A DNA stretch of 64,000 nt from Nocardioides zeae (GTDB lineage: Bacteria; Actinomycetota; Actinomycetes; Propionibacteriales; Nocardioidaceae): contig NZ_JAAGXA010000004.1 in the NCBI RefSeq assembly GCF_010686755.1, positions 263,110 to 327,109 of the forward strand, read 5' to 3'. Below the pieces are notes generated by a model, which was given only the letters and a program-made list of their open reading frames with translations, was not told the origin of the DNA and did not search any database. Shown in pieces: positions 25,105 to 33,990 of the stretch; position 1 is the first letter of the stretch; each line of letters begins with the position of its first letter. Position numbers and translations under genes: made by a program.

Positions 25105-25941
25105 CTACATGATGGTCAGCGAGACGCCGAGGCCAGCCTCGAAGGCGTTGAGGATCTCGAGGCGGGTGGTGTGGTCGTCAGGCCAAGGCGCTGGACCGGC
25201 GATCTTCATCTCGGGAACCAGGGCGTATGGATGCTCGCCTGGCCACCGCTCCCGAAGCTCGGTCACCCGCTGCGGCCCGATGAGGCTCGCGATGTCGGCT
25301 CCGAGGAGGCGAGAGGCGCCAAGACGCGGGTCGTAGCCCGACAGTGCGAGCAGGGTCGTGTCGTCGTACAGATGATCTTCGACAGTTGGCGACTCGATGT
25401 ACCAGTGGATCGCGATGGCGATGTCCGAGGCGTCCTTGTAGGCACCGTACGCGCTCCGGTCCAGCCAGGCGGCTAGCTTGAGCGCGCAGTATCCGGGGAT
25501 CGACGGAATTCGGACGCTACCGGCGCCCGGAAGGTGGAGAGCGTGCGACGCCGCGAACACCTCGCGGAATCCCCAGACGCTCATGTCCTCGCCTCGCGTG
25601 GGCGGCGTCACGGTCCCGGTGGGCCGCTCGACTGCTCCGAAAGGCATGATGTCGGTGGGAATTCCTACAACGTCAAAGCAGATGCCGGTGCCGCCCAGTC
25701 GCGACATCGAGGCAGTGAGCTCGTCGTAAACCTTCCAGTCGTCGACGGTGATGGCGCAGTCCACGTCGGTGGTCGTGCGAAGCGCGAAGTCGTGTCCGAG
25801 GGCCGCCTGAATGATGTCGCGGCACTGCGCGCCGACGATCATCAGCCGTTCTGCGTGAAGCCCGTCGTTGCCGACGAGCGCAGAGCACACGCGATCGACC
25901 AGTGCAAGTTCTTCGGCCGGGACCTTAGAAAAGTCGAGCAT
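25105..25941 (-). CDS. Nucleotidyltransferase, AbiEii-like toxin
   Basis: The 278-aa protein has a nucleotidyltransferase pattern: VGAQCRD (36-42) and the metal-binding RTTTDVDCAI (55-64), then ALKLAAWLDR and a KDASDIA helix typical of AbiEii/DUF1814-type enzymes. Members of this family modify tRNA or other targets and arrest growth when the antitoxin fails, giving abortive phage defence. Codon use is less GC-biased than in neighbours, a sign of transfer. The start lies inside the end of the AbiEi-like gene (17-bp overlap), the usual operon order. Confidence 0.75.
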   Translation of the reverse strand: MLDFSKVPAEELALVDRVCSALVGNDGLHAERLMIVGAQCRDIIQAALGHDFALRTTTDVDCAITVDDWKVYDELTASMSRLGGTGICFDVVGIPTDIMPFGAVERPTGTVTPPTRGEDMSVWGFREVFAASHALHLPGAGSVRIPSIPGYCALKLAAWLDRSAYGAYKDASDIAIAIHWYIESPTVEDHLYDDTTLLALSGYDPRLGASRLLGADIASLIGPQRVTELRERWPGEHPYALVPEMKIAGPAPWPDDHTTRLEILNAFEAGLGVSLTIM

Positions 25942-27007
25942 GGCGCGCCTTCCACTCAGCGGCGACCTCCCTCAGGCGGGCGTCGTTCTCCGCCAAGAGG
26001 TCCGCATACACGATGGGCCATGGCGCCGTGCTCCAACGTTCGTTCACCGACGGACCTGGCACGGTCCAGAACTGGCGGCGGATCCGGATGTTGGCCTCGC
26101 GGGGATCGCGCACCGGGCGCCACCTGTTCTTCGCGGCTGTGGCGGGATCCCACTCGGGGGTGTAGTAGGTGTGGCTCTGTCGCTTCCGAAGGCTGAGGTC
26201 GGGGACGGCCTCGCCACTGACGACGATGGGCTGGTCGCTGGGCCAGGTGATGTCGTCGAGAGAAAGCTCGACTCGCCGCAGCTTGTCGCTTACGTATGAC
26301 GCAATGGCCAGCTTCGACCCCAACCCGTTCGGGTAAGCAGCACTCCATAGATCGAGGAGTTCGGTGACGCGATCCGGTCGGAGGCGACGCCCGATGAGGT
26401 AACCGTTCGCGTCGAGCGCCTTGACCGTCTCGTGAGCCAGTCCGATGGATACGCCTGCCGCGTCCGCCAGCACCCTGGTCGGCTCGTGCATGAGGTCGGG
26501 CCAGGCCAGGGCGGTCGCGATGACCATCGAGCGGCTCGTGCTGAACATGTTGCGGACCGTCCGTTCGCCCACGCCTATCTCGTGGCGGAGATCATTGACG
26601 TTGTGTCGAGGGTGGTCGAAAACTGCGCCGCCCTCGCCGTCGGGCCGTCGTCCCCGTACCTCGATGAGGACGGCGTCGAATCGGATGCTCGCGTTTCCCA
26701 GTGTGTCTGCGTAGGCGATTCCGAGGTCCCGAAATGCCCGCGCACTGCGCTCTTGGATGCGTGCGCCGACGACCAGGATCGGTCGCGAGCGGGCAGTCCG
26801 GTCCTCGAGTCCCATGGCGGCGACGGCGGTGAGGTTCATCGGCTGGGCGACTAGCATCTCGAACTGCTTGCTGGAGCCGCCGGCGATCAGCTCGATGGAT
26901 GCGCCGGGTTGCCCGGTTCGACTCCTGGCGACGCGCGTCCGCAAGCCAAGCTGGTCGAGCTGATCCCGTACGCCGCCAACGACCGCAGCTGTCGTGGTGC
27001 CGTCCAT
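25925..27007 (-). CDS. AbiEi-like antitoxin / winged-helix regulator
   Basis: A 360-aa protein. The first part contains the pattern RDLGIAYADTLGNASIRFDAVLIEVRGR seen in large AbiEi-like antitoxins. A winged-helix region follows (VLADAAGVSIGLAHETVKALDANGYL), and the C-terminal half is unassigned. The ATG at 27007 is chosen because GGAGG lies just upstream; a GTG 15 bp earlier lacks such a site and would overlap an operator half-site. It should neutralise the nucleotidyltransferase and repress its own promoter. Lower GC than the backbone suggests acquisition. Confidence 0.7.
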   Translation of the reverse strand: MDGTTTAAVVGGVRDQLDQLGLRTRVARSRTGQPGASIELIAGGSSKQFEMLVAQPMNLTAVAAMGLEDRTARSRPILVVGARIQERSARAFRDLGIAYADTLGNASIRFDAVLIEVRGRRPDGEGGAVFDHPRHNVNDLRHEIGVGERTVRNMFSTSRSMVIATALAWPDLMHEPTRVLADAAGVSIGLAHETVKALDANGYLIGRRLRPDRVTELLDLWSAAYPNGLGSKLAIASYVSDKLRRVELSLDDITWPSDQPIVVSGEAVPDLSLRKRQSHTYYTPEWDPATAAKNRWRPVRDPREANIRIRRQFWTVPGPSVNERWSTAPWPIVYADLLAENDARLREVAAEWKARHARLF

Positions 27008-27034
27008 GGCGCCTCCGTTCACTTTCCAGGGCTG

Positions 27035-27049
27035 TTCACTTTAAGTGAA
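27035..27049. promoter_or_regulatory. Palindromic operator of the AbiE-like operon
   Basis: TTCACTTTAAGTGAA has perfect 7-bp arms. A second GTTCACTTTCC half-site lies about 16 bp nearer the gene, and a GTTTCCAGAAAC palindrome follows at 27052-27063. AbiEi proteins are known to bind inverted repeats in their own promoter. Confidence 0.6.
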
Positions 27050-27087
27050 AAGTTTCCAGAAACGAACATCTCCTGATGAGGAGTGGG

Positions 27088-27861
27088 TCAGGCCCGGCTC
27101 GCCGCCAACGCCGCGCCGACGATGCCCGCGGCGTTGCGGAGCCGGGCGGGCACGATCGGCGTGCGGATGTCGATCATCGACAGGAACTTGTCGGCCTTCT
27201 TGCTGACCCCGCCGCCGACGACGAGCAGGTCGGGCGAGAACAGCCCCTCGAGCGCGCGGTAGAACACCGTCAGGCGCCGGGCCCACTCCTCCCACGAGAG
27301 GTCCTCGCGCTCGCGGGCGCTGTTGGCCGCCCACGACTCGGCGTGCACGGCGACGGGGTCGTGCTTGCCGCGCACCTCGTCGTCGAGCTCCAGCCACAGG
27401 TGGCCGAGCTCGGCGTTGGGCACGAGCGTGCCGTCGTGCACGAGCGCCCCGCCGATGCCCGTGCCGAGGGTGGTGACGACGACGAGGCCGGCGGTGCCGC
27501 GGGCCGCGCCGTACGTCGCCTCGGCGAGGCCCGCCGCGTCCGCGTCGTTGAGCACGTGGACCGGGCGCCCGAGCGCGCCGGAGACGAGCGCCGCCGCGTC
27601 GGTGCCGATCCAGCTCGCGTCGATGTTGGCCGCCGAGCCGATCACGCCGTGGCGCACGATGCCGGGCACGGTGAGCCCGACCGGGGAGTCGCCGGGGAAG
27701 GCCTCGGAGAGCTGCTCCAGCACGGCCGCGACGTTCTCGGGGGTGGACGCCTCGGGCGTGGGGATCCGCACGCGGTCGGCGGCGAACTCGCCGGTCGTGA
27801 GGTCCACGGGCGCGGCCTTGATCCCGCTGCCGCCGAAGTCGATGCCGAGGGGGAGCTGCAT
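27088..27861 (-). CDS. ppgK: Polyphosphate glucokinase
   Basis: A 257-aa ROK/hexokinase-fold enzyme that phosphorylates glucose with polyphosphate or ATP. The N-terminal [15 protein letters not shown] phosphate loop, the active-site [19 protein letters not shown] and [11 protein letters not shown] are typical of actinobacterial PpgK, and the length fits. It is a single gene between the AbiE-like pair and the ABC exporter, starting with ATG at 27861. Its product feeds glycolysis and glucose-based osmolyte or lipopolysaccharide synthesis. Confidence 0.92.
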   Translation of the reverse strand: MQLPLGIDFGGSGIKAAPVDLTTGEFAADRVRIPTPEASTPENVAAVLEQLSEAFPGDSPVGLTVPGIVRHGVIGSAANIDASWIGTDAAALVSGALGRPVHVLNDADAAGLAEATYGAARGTAGLVVVTTLGTGIGGALVHDGTLVPNAELGHLWLELDDEVRGKHDPVAVHAESWAANSAREREDLSWEEWARRLTVFYRALEGLFSPDLLVVGGGVSKKADKFLSMIDIRTPIVPARLRNAAGIVGAALAASRA

Positions 27862-28000
27862 CCGTTCAGGCTAGTGGCGCGGCGCCGATGAGTCTGCGTC
27901 GCGGGCCGGGTCGGAGCGTGCGGCGACGACAAAGGGCTCGACCGGAGCCCCGTCGTACCGCTTCACTCTCCACAGCACCACCGACGAACAGGGAGACCGG

Positions 28001-29011
28001 ATGATCGAGGCACGGGGGCTCGTGCAGACCTTCCTCACGGGTCAGGGCCGCAAGAAGACCGAGGTGCACGCCGTCGCCGGCGTGGACCTCGACGTCGCCG
28101 AGGGCGAGGTCGTCGGCTTCCTCGGACCCAACGGCGCCGGCAAGACGACGACCCTCCGCATGCTGACGACGTTGTTGAAGCCGACGGCCGGTACGGCGCG
28201 GGTGGCGGGCTACGACGTGGCCACGCAGGCGGTGCAGGTACGCCGCGCGATCGGCTACGTCTCCCAGGTGGGCTCGACGTTCTCGGGCGCGTACGCCGGG
28301 GACGAGGTCGTCGACCACGCGATGCTCTACGGGATGACGCGGCGGGCGGCGCACGCGAAGGGTCAGGAGCTGTTCGCGCAGCTCGACCTCGAGGGCCTGT
28401 GGCGGCGGATGCCGAAGAACATGTCGGGCGGGCAGAAGCGGCGCCTCGACATCGTGATGGGGCTCGTCCACGAGCCCGGCCTCGTCTTCCTCGACGAGCC
28501 CACGACCGGCCTCGACCCGCAGGCCCGCGCCAACCTGTGGGAGCACATCCGCGGGCTGCGCGACCGGCGCGGAGCGACGGTGTTCCTGACGACGCACTAC
28601 CTCGACGAGGCCGACGCGCTCGCCGACCGCATCGTCATCATCGACAAGGGCCGCATCGTCGCCTCCGACACGGCCGACAACCTGAAGTCGCAGGTGGCCG
28701 GCGACCTCGTCGATCTCGAGGTGGCCACGCTCGACCAGGTGACCGTCGCGGCCGAGCGGCTCGGCGCCATCGGCGAGCAGCTCGAGGTGGTCGAGCGGCA
28801 CGTCCGGGCGCGGGTGCCGCGGGCGGGGCGCGCCGTCCCCGGTCTGCTGCGCGACCTCGACGCCTCCGGCGTCGCGCTCGACTCGATCGAGGTGCTCCGC
28901 CCGACCCTCGACGACGTGTTCCTCACCCTCACCGGACGCTCCCTGCGCGACGCGGAGGGCGACGCGCCGGGCTCTCCCGATTCCTCCGAGCTGGAAGGGG
29001 CCGGCCGATGA
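28001..29011 (+). CDS. ABC exporter ATP-binding protein (DrrA-like)
   Basis: A 336-aa ATPase with Walker A GPNGAGKTT (42-50), Q-loop Gln89, signature MSGGQKRRLD (141-150), Walker B LVFLDEP (161-167) and an H-loop in LTTHYLDEA. The C-terminal domain and the closing LRPTLDDVFLTLTGRSL are characteristic of the daunorubicin-resistance DrrA subgroup. The partner permease overlaps by 4 bp (ATGA). Substrate is unknown; such pairs export drugs, lipids or antibiotics. Confidence 0.9.
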   Translation: MIEARGLVQTFLTGQGRKKTEVHAVAGVDLDVAEGEVVGFLGPNGAGKTTTLRMLTTLLKPTAGTARVAGYDVATQAVQVRRAIGYVSQVGSTFSGAYAGDEVVDHAMLYGMTRRAAHAKGQELFAQLDLEGLWRRMPKNMSGGQKRRLDIVMGLVHEPGLVFLDEPTTGLDPQARANLWEHIRGLRDRRGATVFLTTHYLDEADALADRIVIIDKGRIVASDTADNLKSQVAGDLVDLEVATLDQVTVAAERLGAIGEQLEVVERHVRARVPRAGRAVPGLLRDLDASGVALDSIEVLRPTLDDVFLTLTGRSLRDAEGDAPGSPDSSELEGAGR

Positions 29012-29832
29012 CCGCCGCGCCGTCCGTGTCCGCCCCCACCGGCCGCACCCAGGTCGACGGCCTCGAGCCCAACGGGCTCGTGCGGGACGCCCTCATCGTC
29101 TACCGGCGCCAGATCCGGATGAACCTCCGCAACCCCGCGTGGGTGCTCATCGGGATCATGCAGCCGGTGCTCTACCTCGTGCTGTTCGGGCCGCTGCTCA
29201 AGCCGCTCGTCGGCTCGTTCGACCTGCCGACGGACAACCCGTACACCTTCCTCGTGCCCGGCCTGCTCGTGCAGCTCGGCATGTTCGGGGCGTTCTTCGC
29301 CGGCTTCGGCCTCATCGCCGAGTGGCGCGAGGGCGTCGTCGAGGCGGAGCGCGTCACGCCGGCCAGCCGGGCCGCGCTGCTCGTCGGGCGCCTGGCCCGC
29401 GACCTGTCGCTGCTGCTGGTGCAGGCGCTGATCCTCGTGGGGCTCGGCTACTGGATGGGCATGCGCGGCGACGCGCTCGGCATCGTCGCGGGCATCGTCA
29501 TCACGCTGGCCGTCGGCGGCGCCTGCGCAGCGGCGTCCAACGCGCTCGCGCTGACGACGAAGAGCGAGGACGTGATGGCGCCGATCATCAACATGGTGAT
29601 GATGCCGGTGCTGCTGCTCAGCGGGATCATGCTGCCGATGACCCTCGGGCCCGCCTGGCTCGAGTCGGTCAGCGACTTCATGCCGTTCCGGTGGGTCACG
29701 GACGCGGTGCGCTCGACCTTCCTCGGCGACTTCGGGTCGAGCGGCGTCATGTGGGGCGTGACCTGGGCCGTCGCCCTGCTGGCGCTCGGCGTCTGGTGGG
29801 GGACCGCCGTGTTCCGGAAGGAGAACTCCTGA
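29008..29832 (+). CDS. ABC-2 type permease (DrrB-like)
   Basis: A 274-aa membrane protein with six predicted spans and the ABC-2 pattern: an N-terminal RQIRMNLRNPAWVLIGIMQP, the EWREGVVEAERVTPASR coupling region, and the conserved LLLSGIMLPMTLGPAWLE loop before the last helices. It forms the channel of the DrrAB-like exporter with the preceding ATPase. The start overlaps its stop. It ends 8 bp before a 90-bp palindromic repeat. Confidence 0.9.
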   Translation: MTAAPSVSAPTGRTQVDGLEPNGLVRDALIVYRRQIRMNLRNPAWVLIGIMQPVLYLVLFGPLLKPLVGSFDLPTDNPYTFLVPGLLVQLGMFGAFFAGFGLIAEWREGVVEAERVTPASRAALLVGRLARDLSLLLVQALILVGLGYWMGMRGDALGIVAGIVITLAVGGACAAASNALALTTKSEDVMAPIINMVMMPVLLLSGIMLPMTLGPAWLESVSDFMPFRWVTDAVRSTFLGDFGSSGVMWGVTWAVALLALGVWWGTAVFRKENS

Positions 29833-29840
29833 GAGGCCGG

Positions 29841-29930
29841 CACTTTCCCCGGTCGACCGGGGAACACGCCACTTAGACCATCAACGTTGATGGTCTAGGT
29901 GACACGTTCCCCGGTCGACCGGGGAAAGTG
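29841..29930. repeat. 90-bp triple-palindrome element, family 2, copy 1
   Basis: Two outer arms, each containing the palindrome CCCCGGTCGACCGGGG, flank the perfect central palindrome around ACCATCAACGTTGATGGT. The whole 90 bp is also an inverted repeat starting CACTTT and ending AAAGTG. It lies between the convergent permease and asparaginase genes. The second copy is at 50395-50484. Confidence 0.88.
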
Positions 29931-29940
29931 TCACCACGCC

Positions 29941-30858
29941 TCAGGCGGCGAAGGCGGCGCGCAGGGCGGCGTCGTCCGCGCCGGCGGCCACGAGCGACGC
30001 GAGCAGCACGCGGGCCTGGCCGGGGCGGAGCAGGCGGGCCAGCACCGCTCCGGCGGCGGCGAGGTCGTGGCCGCCGCCACCCCCGCCGTACCCCGCGGAC
30101 AGCTCGCCCTCGGGGACGCGCGTGGACACCACGACCGGTACGCCGCGGGCGACGGCTCGCCGTACCCCGTCGACCACGGCGGGCGTCGCGTTGCCGGCGC
30201 CGAGCCCGACGAGCACGAGGCCGTGCGCGCCGGCCGCGAGGCTGGCGTCGAGGTGGGTGGCGTCCCCGCCGGGGTGGACGGCCACGAGGTCGACCCGGAC
30301 GCCGTCGACGCGCGCGGGCAGGTGCGGCAGGCGGCCGAGGCCCGGGGTGTCGACGAACCCGTCGATCGCGTCGGTGCTGCGCTTGGCGAGACCGGCGGCG
30401 CGGAGCACGCGCCCGCCCATCGCGACGAGGACCCCGCGGTCGGGGGCGCCGGCGCCCGACGCCACCGCGAGCGCCGCGCGGAGGTTGGCCGGGCCGTCGG
30501 CGTCGGGGGCGTCGGCCGTGCGCTGGGCGCCGGTGACGACGATCGGGCGGGGGTCGCGGTGCTGCAGGTCGAGCAGGAGGGCGGTCTCCTCCATCGCGTC
30601 GGTGCCGTGCACCACGACGACGCCCTGGCAGGACGGGTCGGCCAGCTGCTCGCCGACCGCGTCGCTGATCCGCTGCATGTCCGCGAGGGTCAGGACGGCA
30701 GAGTCCTTGGCGAGGAGGTCGACGACGCGCACGGCCGGACCCCCGGGCGCCACCGCGCCCGCGAGCAGGTCGGAGGCGGCCAGCACGGGGGTGCTGGCGC
30801 CGTCCGTGCCGCGGACGCTGGCGATCGTGCCGCCGGTCGTGACCAGGGCGACCGTCAC
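29941..30858 (-). CDS. L-asparaginase
   Basis: The 305-aa enzyme hydrolyses asparagine to aspartate and ammonium. It carries both active-site signatures: TTGGTIAS near the N-terminus (first catalytic Thr) and VVVHGTDAMEETA (second Thr with Asp). VTGAQR follows, as in type II-like enzymes. No signal peptide is present. The GTG start overlaps the stop of the upstream asparagine permease (GTGA), so uptake and hydrolysis are coupled. It lacks part of the usual C-terminal domain length (330-350 aa is common). Confidence 0.9.
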   Translation of the reverse strand: MTVALVTTGGTIASVRGTDGASTPVLAASDLLAGAVAPGGPAVRVVDLLAKDSAVLTLADMQRISDAVGEQLADPSCQGVVVVHGTDAMEETALLLDLQHRDPRPIVVTGAQRTADAPDADGPANLRAALAVASGAGAPDRGVLVAMGGRVLRAAGLAKRSTDAIDGFVDTPGLGRLPHLPARVDGVRVDLVAVHPGGDATHLDASLAAGAHGLVLVGLGAGNATPAVVDGVRRAVARGVPVVVSTRVPEGELSAGYGGGGGGHDLAAAGAVLARLLRPGQARVLLASLVAAGADDAALRAAFAA

Positions 30859-32315
30859 TCGGGGCTCCTCTCCAGGGTGCCGCCGCGCTCGGCGGCGAGG
30901 GCCGCGATCCGTCCGCGGCAGCGGAACCATCCCACCACGAGCGCGGGCCCGATGAGGCCGATGGAGGCGACCGTCCACGTCCCGATGGGGTCGTCGAACG
31001 CCATGAGCACGACCACGGCGAGGAGGAAGACGAGGGTCAGCAGCCCCGTGTACGGCGCACCGAACATGCGGAACGACGGGCGCTCGAGCAGGCCCTGGCG
31101 GGCGCGCTGCCACAGCTTCAGCTGGCACAGGATGATGACGGCCCAGGCGCTGATGATGCCGAGCGCCGAGAGGTTGAGCGCGATCTCGAAGGCCTGGGAC
31201 GGCACGATCGCGTTGAGCACGACGCCGAACGCGGTGACGACGGCGGTGACCGCGATGCCGCCGTAGGGCACCCCGTTGCCGTTCATCTTGGCGAGCGCCG
31301 CGGGGGCGGAGCCGGAGACGGCCATCGAGTGCAGGATGCGGCCCGTGGAGTAGAGGCCGGCGTTGAGCGAGGAGAGCACGGCCGTCAGCACGACGAGGTT
31401 CATGATGATGTCCGCACCCTCGACGCCGATCGAGCCGAAGAACGTCACGAACGGGCTCTCGCCGGCGCTGTACGACGAGGACGGCAGCAGCAGGGCCAGC
31501 AGCAGCACCGAGCCGACGTAGAACACGGCGAGCCGGATGATGACGGTGCGGATCGCGCGCGGCATGACCTCGCGGGCGTTCTGGGTCTCGCCGGCGGCGG
31601 TGCCGACGAGCTCGATCGAGGCGTAGGCGAACACGACGCCCTGCATGACCACGAAGGCGGGGAGCACGCCGTTGGGGAACAGCCCGCCGTTGTCGGTGAT
31701 GAGCGAGAGCCCGGGCTGGTGGCCGTCGACCGGCGTGCCGAGCACGACGAAGCCGATGCCGACGACGAGGAAGGTCACGAGGGCGACGACCTTGACGAGC
31801 GCGAACCAGAACTCGAGCTCGCCGAACACGGTGACGCTCAGCAGGTTCATGCCGAGCACCAGCACGAGCGCGATCATGGCGAAGACCCACTGGTCGACCG
31901 GGGCGAGCCAGTCGACGTACTGCTTGAAGAAGTTCATGTAGAGCCCGACCGCGGTGACGTCCGCGACGGAGGTCATCGCCCAGTTGAGCCAGTAGAGCCA
32001 GCCGGCGGCGAACGCCATCTTCTCGCCGTAGAACTCCCGGGCGTAGGAGACGAACGAGCCCGACGAGGGCCGGTGGACGATGAGCTCGCCCAGGGCGCGG
32101 AGCACGAGGAAGGCGAAGAAGCCGCAGAGCGCGTAGACGAGCACGAGCGCCGGGCCGGCATCGGCGAGGCGCCCGCCGGCTCCCATGAAGAGGCCGGTGC
32201 CGATGGCGCCACCGATGGCGATCATCTGGATCTGGCGCGGGCGGAGGCCCTGGCGGAAGCCCGCCTCCTCCTCCGGGTGCACGACGGGGGTCGTGCCGGT
32301 CTGGTCGGTGGTCAT
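30855..32315 (-). CDS. ansP: Asparagine/amino acid permease (AnsP type)
   Basis: A 486-aa APC-family permease with 12 spans. The first helix has IAIGGAIGTGLFMGAGGRL, followed by ALGELIVHRPSSGSFVSYAREFYGEKMAF, typical of the asparagine/GABA permease branch. The ATG at 32315 is preceded by GAGG; a TTG 6 bp earlier is possible. It heads an operon with L-asparaginase, which makes asparagine the likely substrate. A CTGTATGACAG operator lies 48 bp upstream, and the aspartase gene is divergent. Confidence 0.88.
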   Translation of the reverse strand: MTTDQTGTTPVVHPEEEAGFRQGLRPRQIQMIAIGGAIGTGLFMGAGGRLADAGPALVLVYALCGFFAFLVLRALGELIVHRPSSGSFVSYAREFYGEKMAFAAGWLYWLNWAMTSVADVTAVGLYMNFFKQYVDWLAPVDQWVFAMIALVLVLGMNLLSVTVFGELEFWFALVKVVALVTFLVVGIGFVVLGTPVDGHQPGLSLITDNGGLFPNGVLPAFVVMQGVVFAYASIELVGTAAGETQNAREVMPRAIRTVIIRLAVFYVGSVLLLALLLPSSSYSAGESPFVTFFGSIGVEGADIIMNLVVLTAVLSSLNAGLYSTGRILHSMAVSGSAPAALAKMNGNGVPYGGIAVTAVVTAFGVVLNAIVPSQAFEIALNLSALGIISAWAVIILCQLKLWQRARQGLLERPSFRMFGAPYTGLLTLVFLLAVVVLMAFDDPIGTWTVASIGLIGPALVVGWFRCRGRIAALAAERGGTLERSPE

Positions 32316-32362
32316 GTTCAACCTCGCGGTCGTGTGAGGGGCCGATCTGCCAGGCTGTCAAC

Positions 32363-32373
32363 CTGTATGACAG
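32363..32373. promoter_or_regulatory. Operator 1 of the Asn/Asp module
   Basis: CTGTATGACAG, a FadR/GntR-like palindrome, lies in the ansP promoter region. A further half-site, CTGTCA, is 8 bp away. The same element with a two-base different centre occurs near aspA. Confidence 0.6.
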
Positions 32374-32476
32374 ATCACATCGGCGGGAACGGTCGCACGG
32401 CGTGGCGGTGCGCGTCAAGACCCCGATCCGGCGCTAGGGGACGGTTGACCCCGCCGTGGGCACGTGTCACCCTGAT

Positions 32477-32487
32477 CTGTAAGACAG
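32477..32487. promoter_or_regulatory. Operator 2 of the Asn/Asp module
   Basis: CTGTAAGACAG with a nearby CTGACAG half-site lies 21 bp before the aspartase start. Matching operators on both divergent promoters suggest joint control by the GntR regulator at 33962-34669. Confidence 0.6.
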
Positions 32488-32508
32488 CCTGACAGAAGGA
32501 AGCATCCC

Positions 32509-33990
32509 GTGGCCGAGCCCGCCGCCGACCTGACCGACACCGCCACTGACCTCCCCGTCGTGCCCGCGACCCGCACCGAGCGTGACCTGCTCGGTGAGCT
32601 CGAGGTGCCGGCCGACGCCTACTGGGGCGTGCACACGGCGCGGGCGGTGGCGAACTTCCAGGTCACGGGTACGCCGATCGGTCACCACGCGGCGCTCGTC
32701 TCGGCCCTCGCGGTGGTCAAGCAGGCGTCGGCGGCCGCCAACCACGAGCTGGGCCTGCTCGACGACGAGCGGTACGAGGCGATCGTCTCGACCTGCCGGG
32801 AGATCCGCGGGGGAGCCCTCCACGGTGAGTTCGTCGTCGACATGATCCAGGGCGGCGCCGGCACCTCGACCAACATGAACGCCAACGAGGTCATCGCCAA
32901 CCGGGCGCTCGAGCTGCTGGGGCACCCCAAGGGCGCGTACTCGCGGCTGCACCCCAACGACCACGTCAACCTCAGCCAGTCGACGAACGACGCGTACCCC
33001 ACGGCGGTCAACGTCGCCCTGGTGACGGCGCTCGACGAGCTGCTGGCGGCGATGGTGCGTCTCGAGGCGTCGTTCGCGCGGAAGGCGGCCGAGTTCGCGA
33101 CCGTCGTCAAGGTGGGGCGCACCCAGCTGCAGGACGCGGTGCCGATGACGCTCGGCCAGGAGTTCTCGGCCTTCGAGGTGATGATCGGGGAGGACCGCGC
33201 GCGGCTCGCCGAGGCGGCCACCCTGCTGCTCGAGATCAACCTGGGCGCCACGGCGATCGGCACCGGCCTCAACGCGCCGCAGGGGTACGCCGCCCTGGCC
33301 TGCGCGCACCTCGGCCGGCTCACGGGCCGTCCGTTCGTCACGGCGGCCAACCTCGTCGAGGCGACGCAGGACCCGGGCGCGTTCGTGCACCTCTCCGGCG
33401 TGCTCAAGCGCGTCGCGGTCAAGCTGTCGAAGACCTGCAACGACCTGCGGCTGCTGTCGTCCGGCCCGCGGGCGGGCTTCGGCGAGATCACGCTGCCCCC
33501 GATGCAGGCCGGGTCGAGCATCATGCCCGGCAAGGTCAACCCCGTGATCCCCGAGATGGTGAGCCAGGTGGCCTACGCGGTCATCGGCCACGACGTGACC
33601 GTGACGATGGCGGCCGAGGCGGGGCAGCTGCAGCTCAACGCCTTCGAGCCCGTCATCGTGCACGCGCTGCTGCAGAGCATCACCCAGCTCGCGGCGGCCT
33701 GCCGCACGCTGGCCGACCGGTGCGTCGACGGCATCGGCGCCAACGTCGACGTGATGGCCGCGCGGGTGCGCGACTCCATCGGCCTGGCGACGGCGCTCAA
33801 CCCGATCATCGGCTACTACGCGGCCACCGAGGTCGCCCAGCAGGCCCTGATGACCGGACGCACCGTGCCCGACATCGTGCTCGAGCGCGGCCTCCTCGAC
33901 GCCGACGCGCTCGCCGAGGCGCTGCGCCCCGAGCGGCTCGCGGCGATCCCGCAGCACCCGGTCAGCCCGGAGGCGTCGACCCGTCCATGA
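32509..33990 (+). CDS. aspA: Aspartate ammonia-lyase
   Basis: A 493-aa fumarase/aspartase-superfamily enzyme that converts aspartate to fumarate and ammonium. Visible are the ERDLLGELEVPADAYWGVHT opening, the GAGTSTNMNANEV motif, SQSTNDAYPTA, and the catalytic-loop signature GSSIMPGKVNP. The GTG start has a GAAGGAAG site before it. With the divergent permease-asparaginase operon it completes the route from asparagine to the TCA cycle. Its last 29 bp overlap the convergent GntR gene. Confidence 0.93.
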   Translation: MAEPAADLTDTATDLPVVPATRTERDLLGELEVPADAYWGVHTARAVANFQVTGTPIGHHAALVSALAVVKQASAAANHELGLLDDERYEAIVSTCREIRGGALHGEFVVDMIQGGAGTSTNMNANEVIANRALELLGHPKGAYSRLHPNDHVNLSQSTNDAYPTAVNVALVTALDELLAAMVRLEASFARKAAEFATVVKVGRTQLQDAVPMTLGQEFSAFEVMIGEDRARLAEAATLLLEINLGATAIGTGLNAPQGYAALACAHLGRLTGRPFVTAANLVEATQDPGAFVHLSGVLKRVAVKLSKTCNDLRLLSSGPRAGFGEITLPPMQAGSSIMPGKVNPVIPEMVSQVAYAVIGHDVTVTMAAEAGQLQLNAFEPVIVHALLQSITQLAAACRTLADRCVDGIGANVDVMAARVRDSIGLATALNPIIGYYAATEVAQQALMTGRTVPDIVLERGLLDADALAEALRPERLAAIPQHPVSPEASTRP

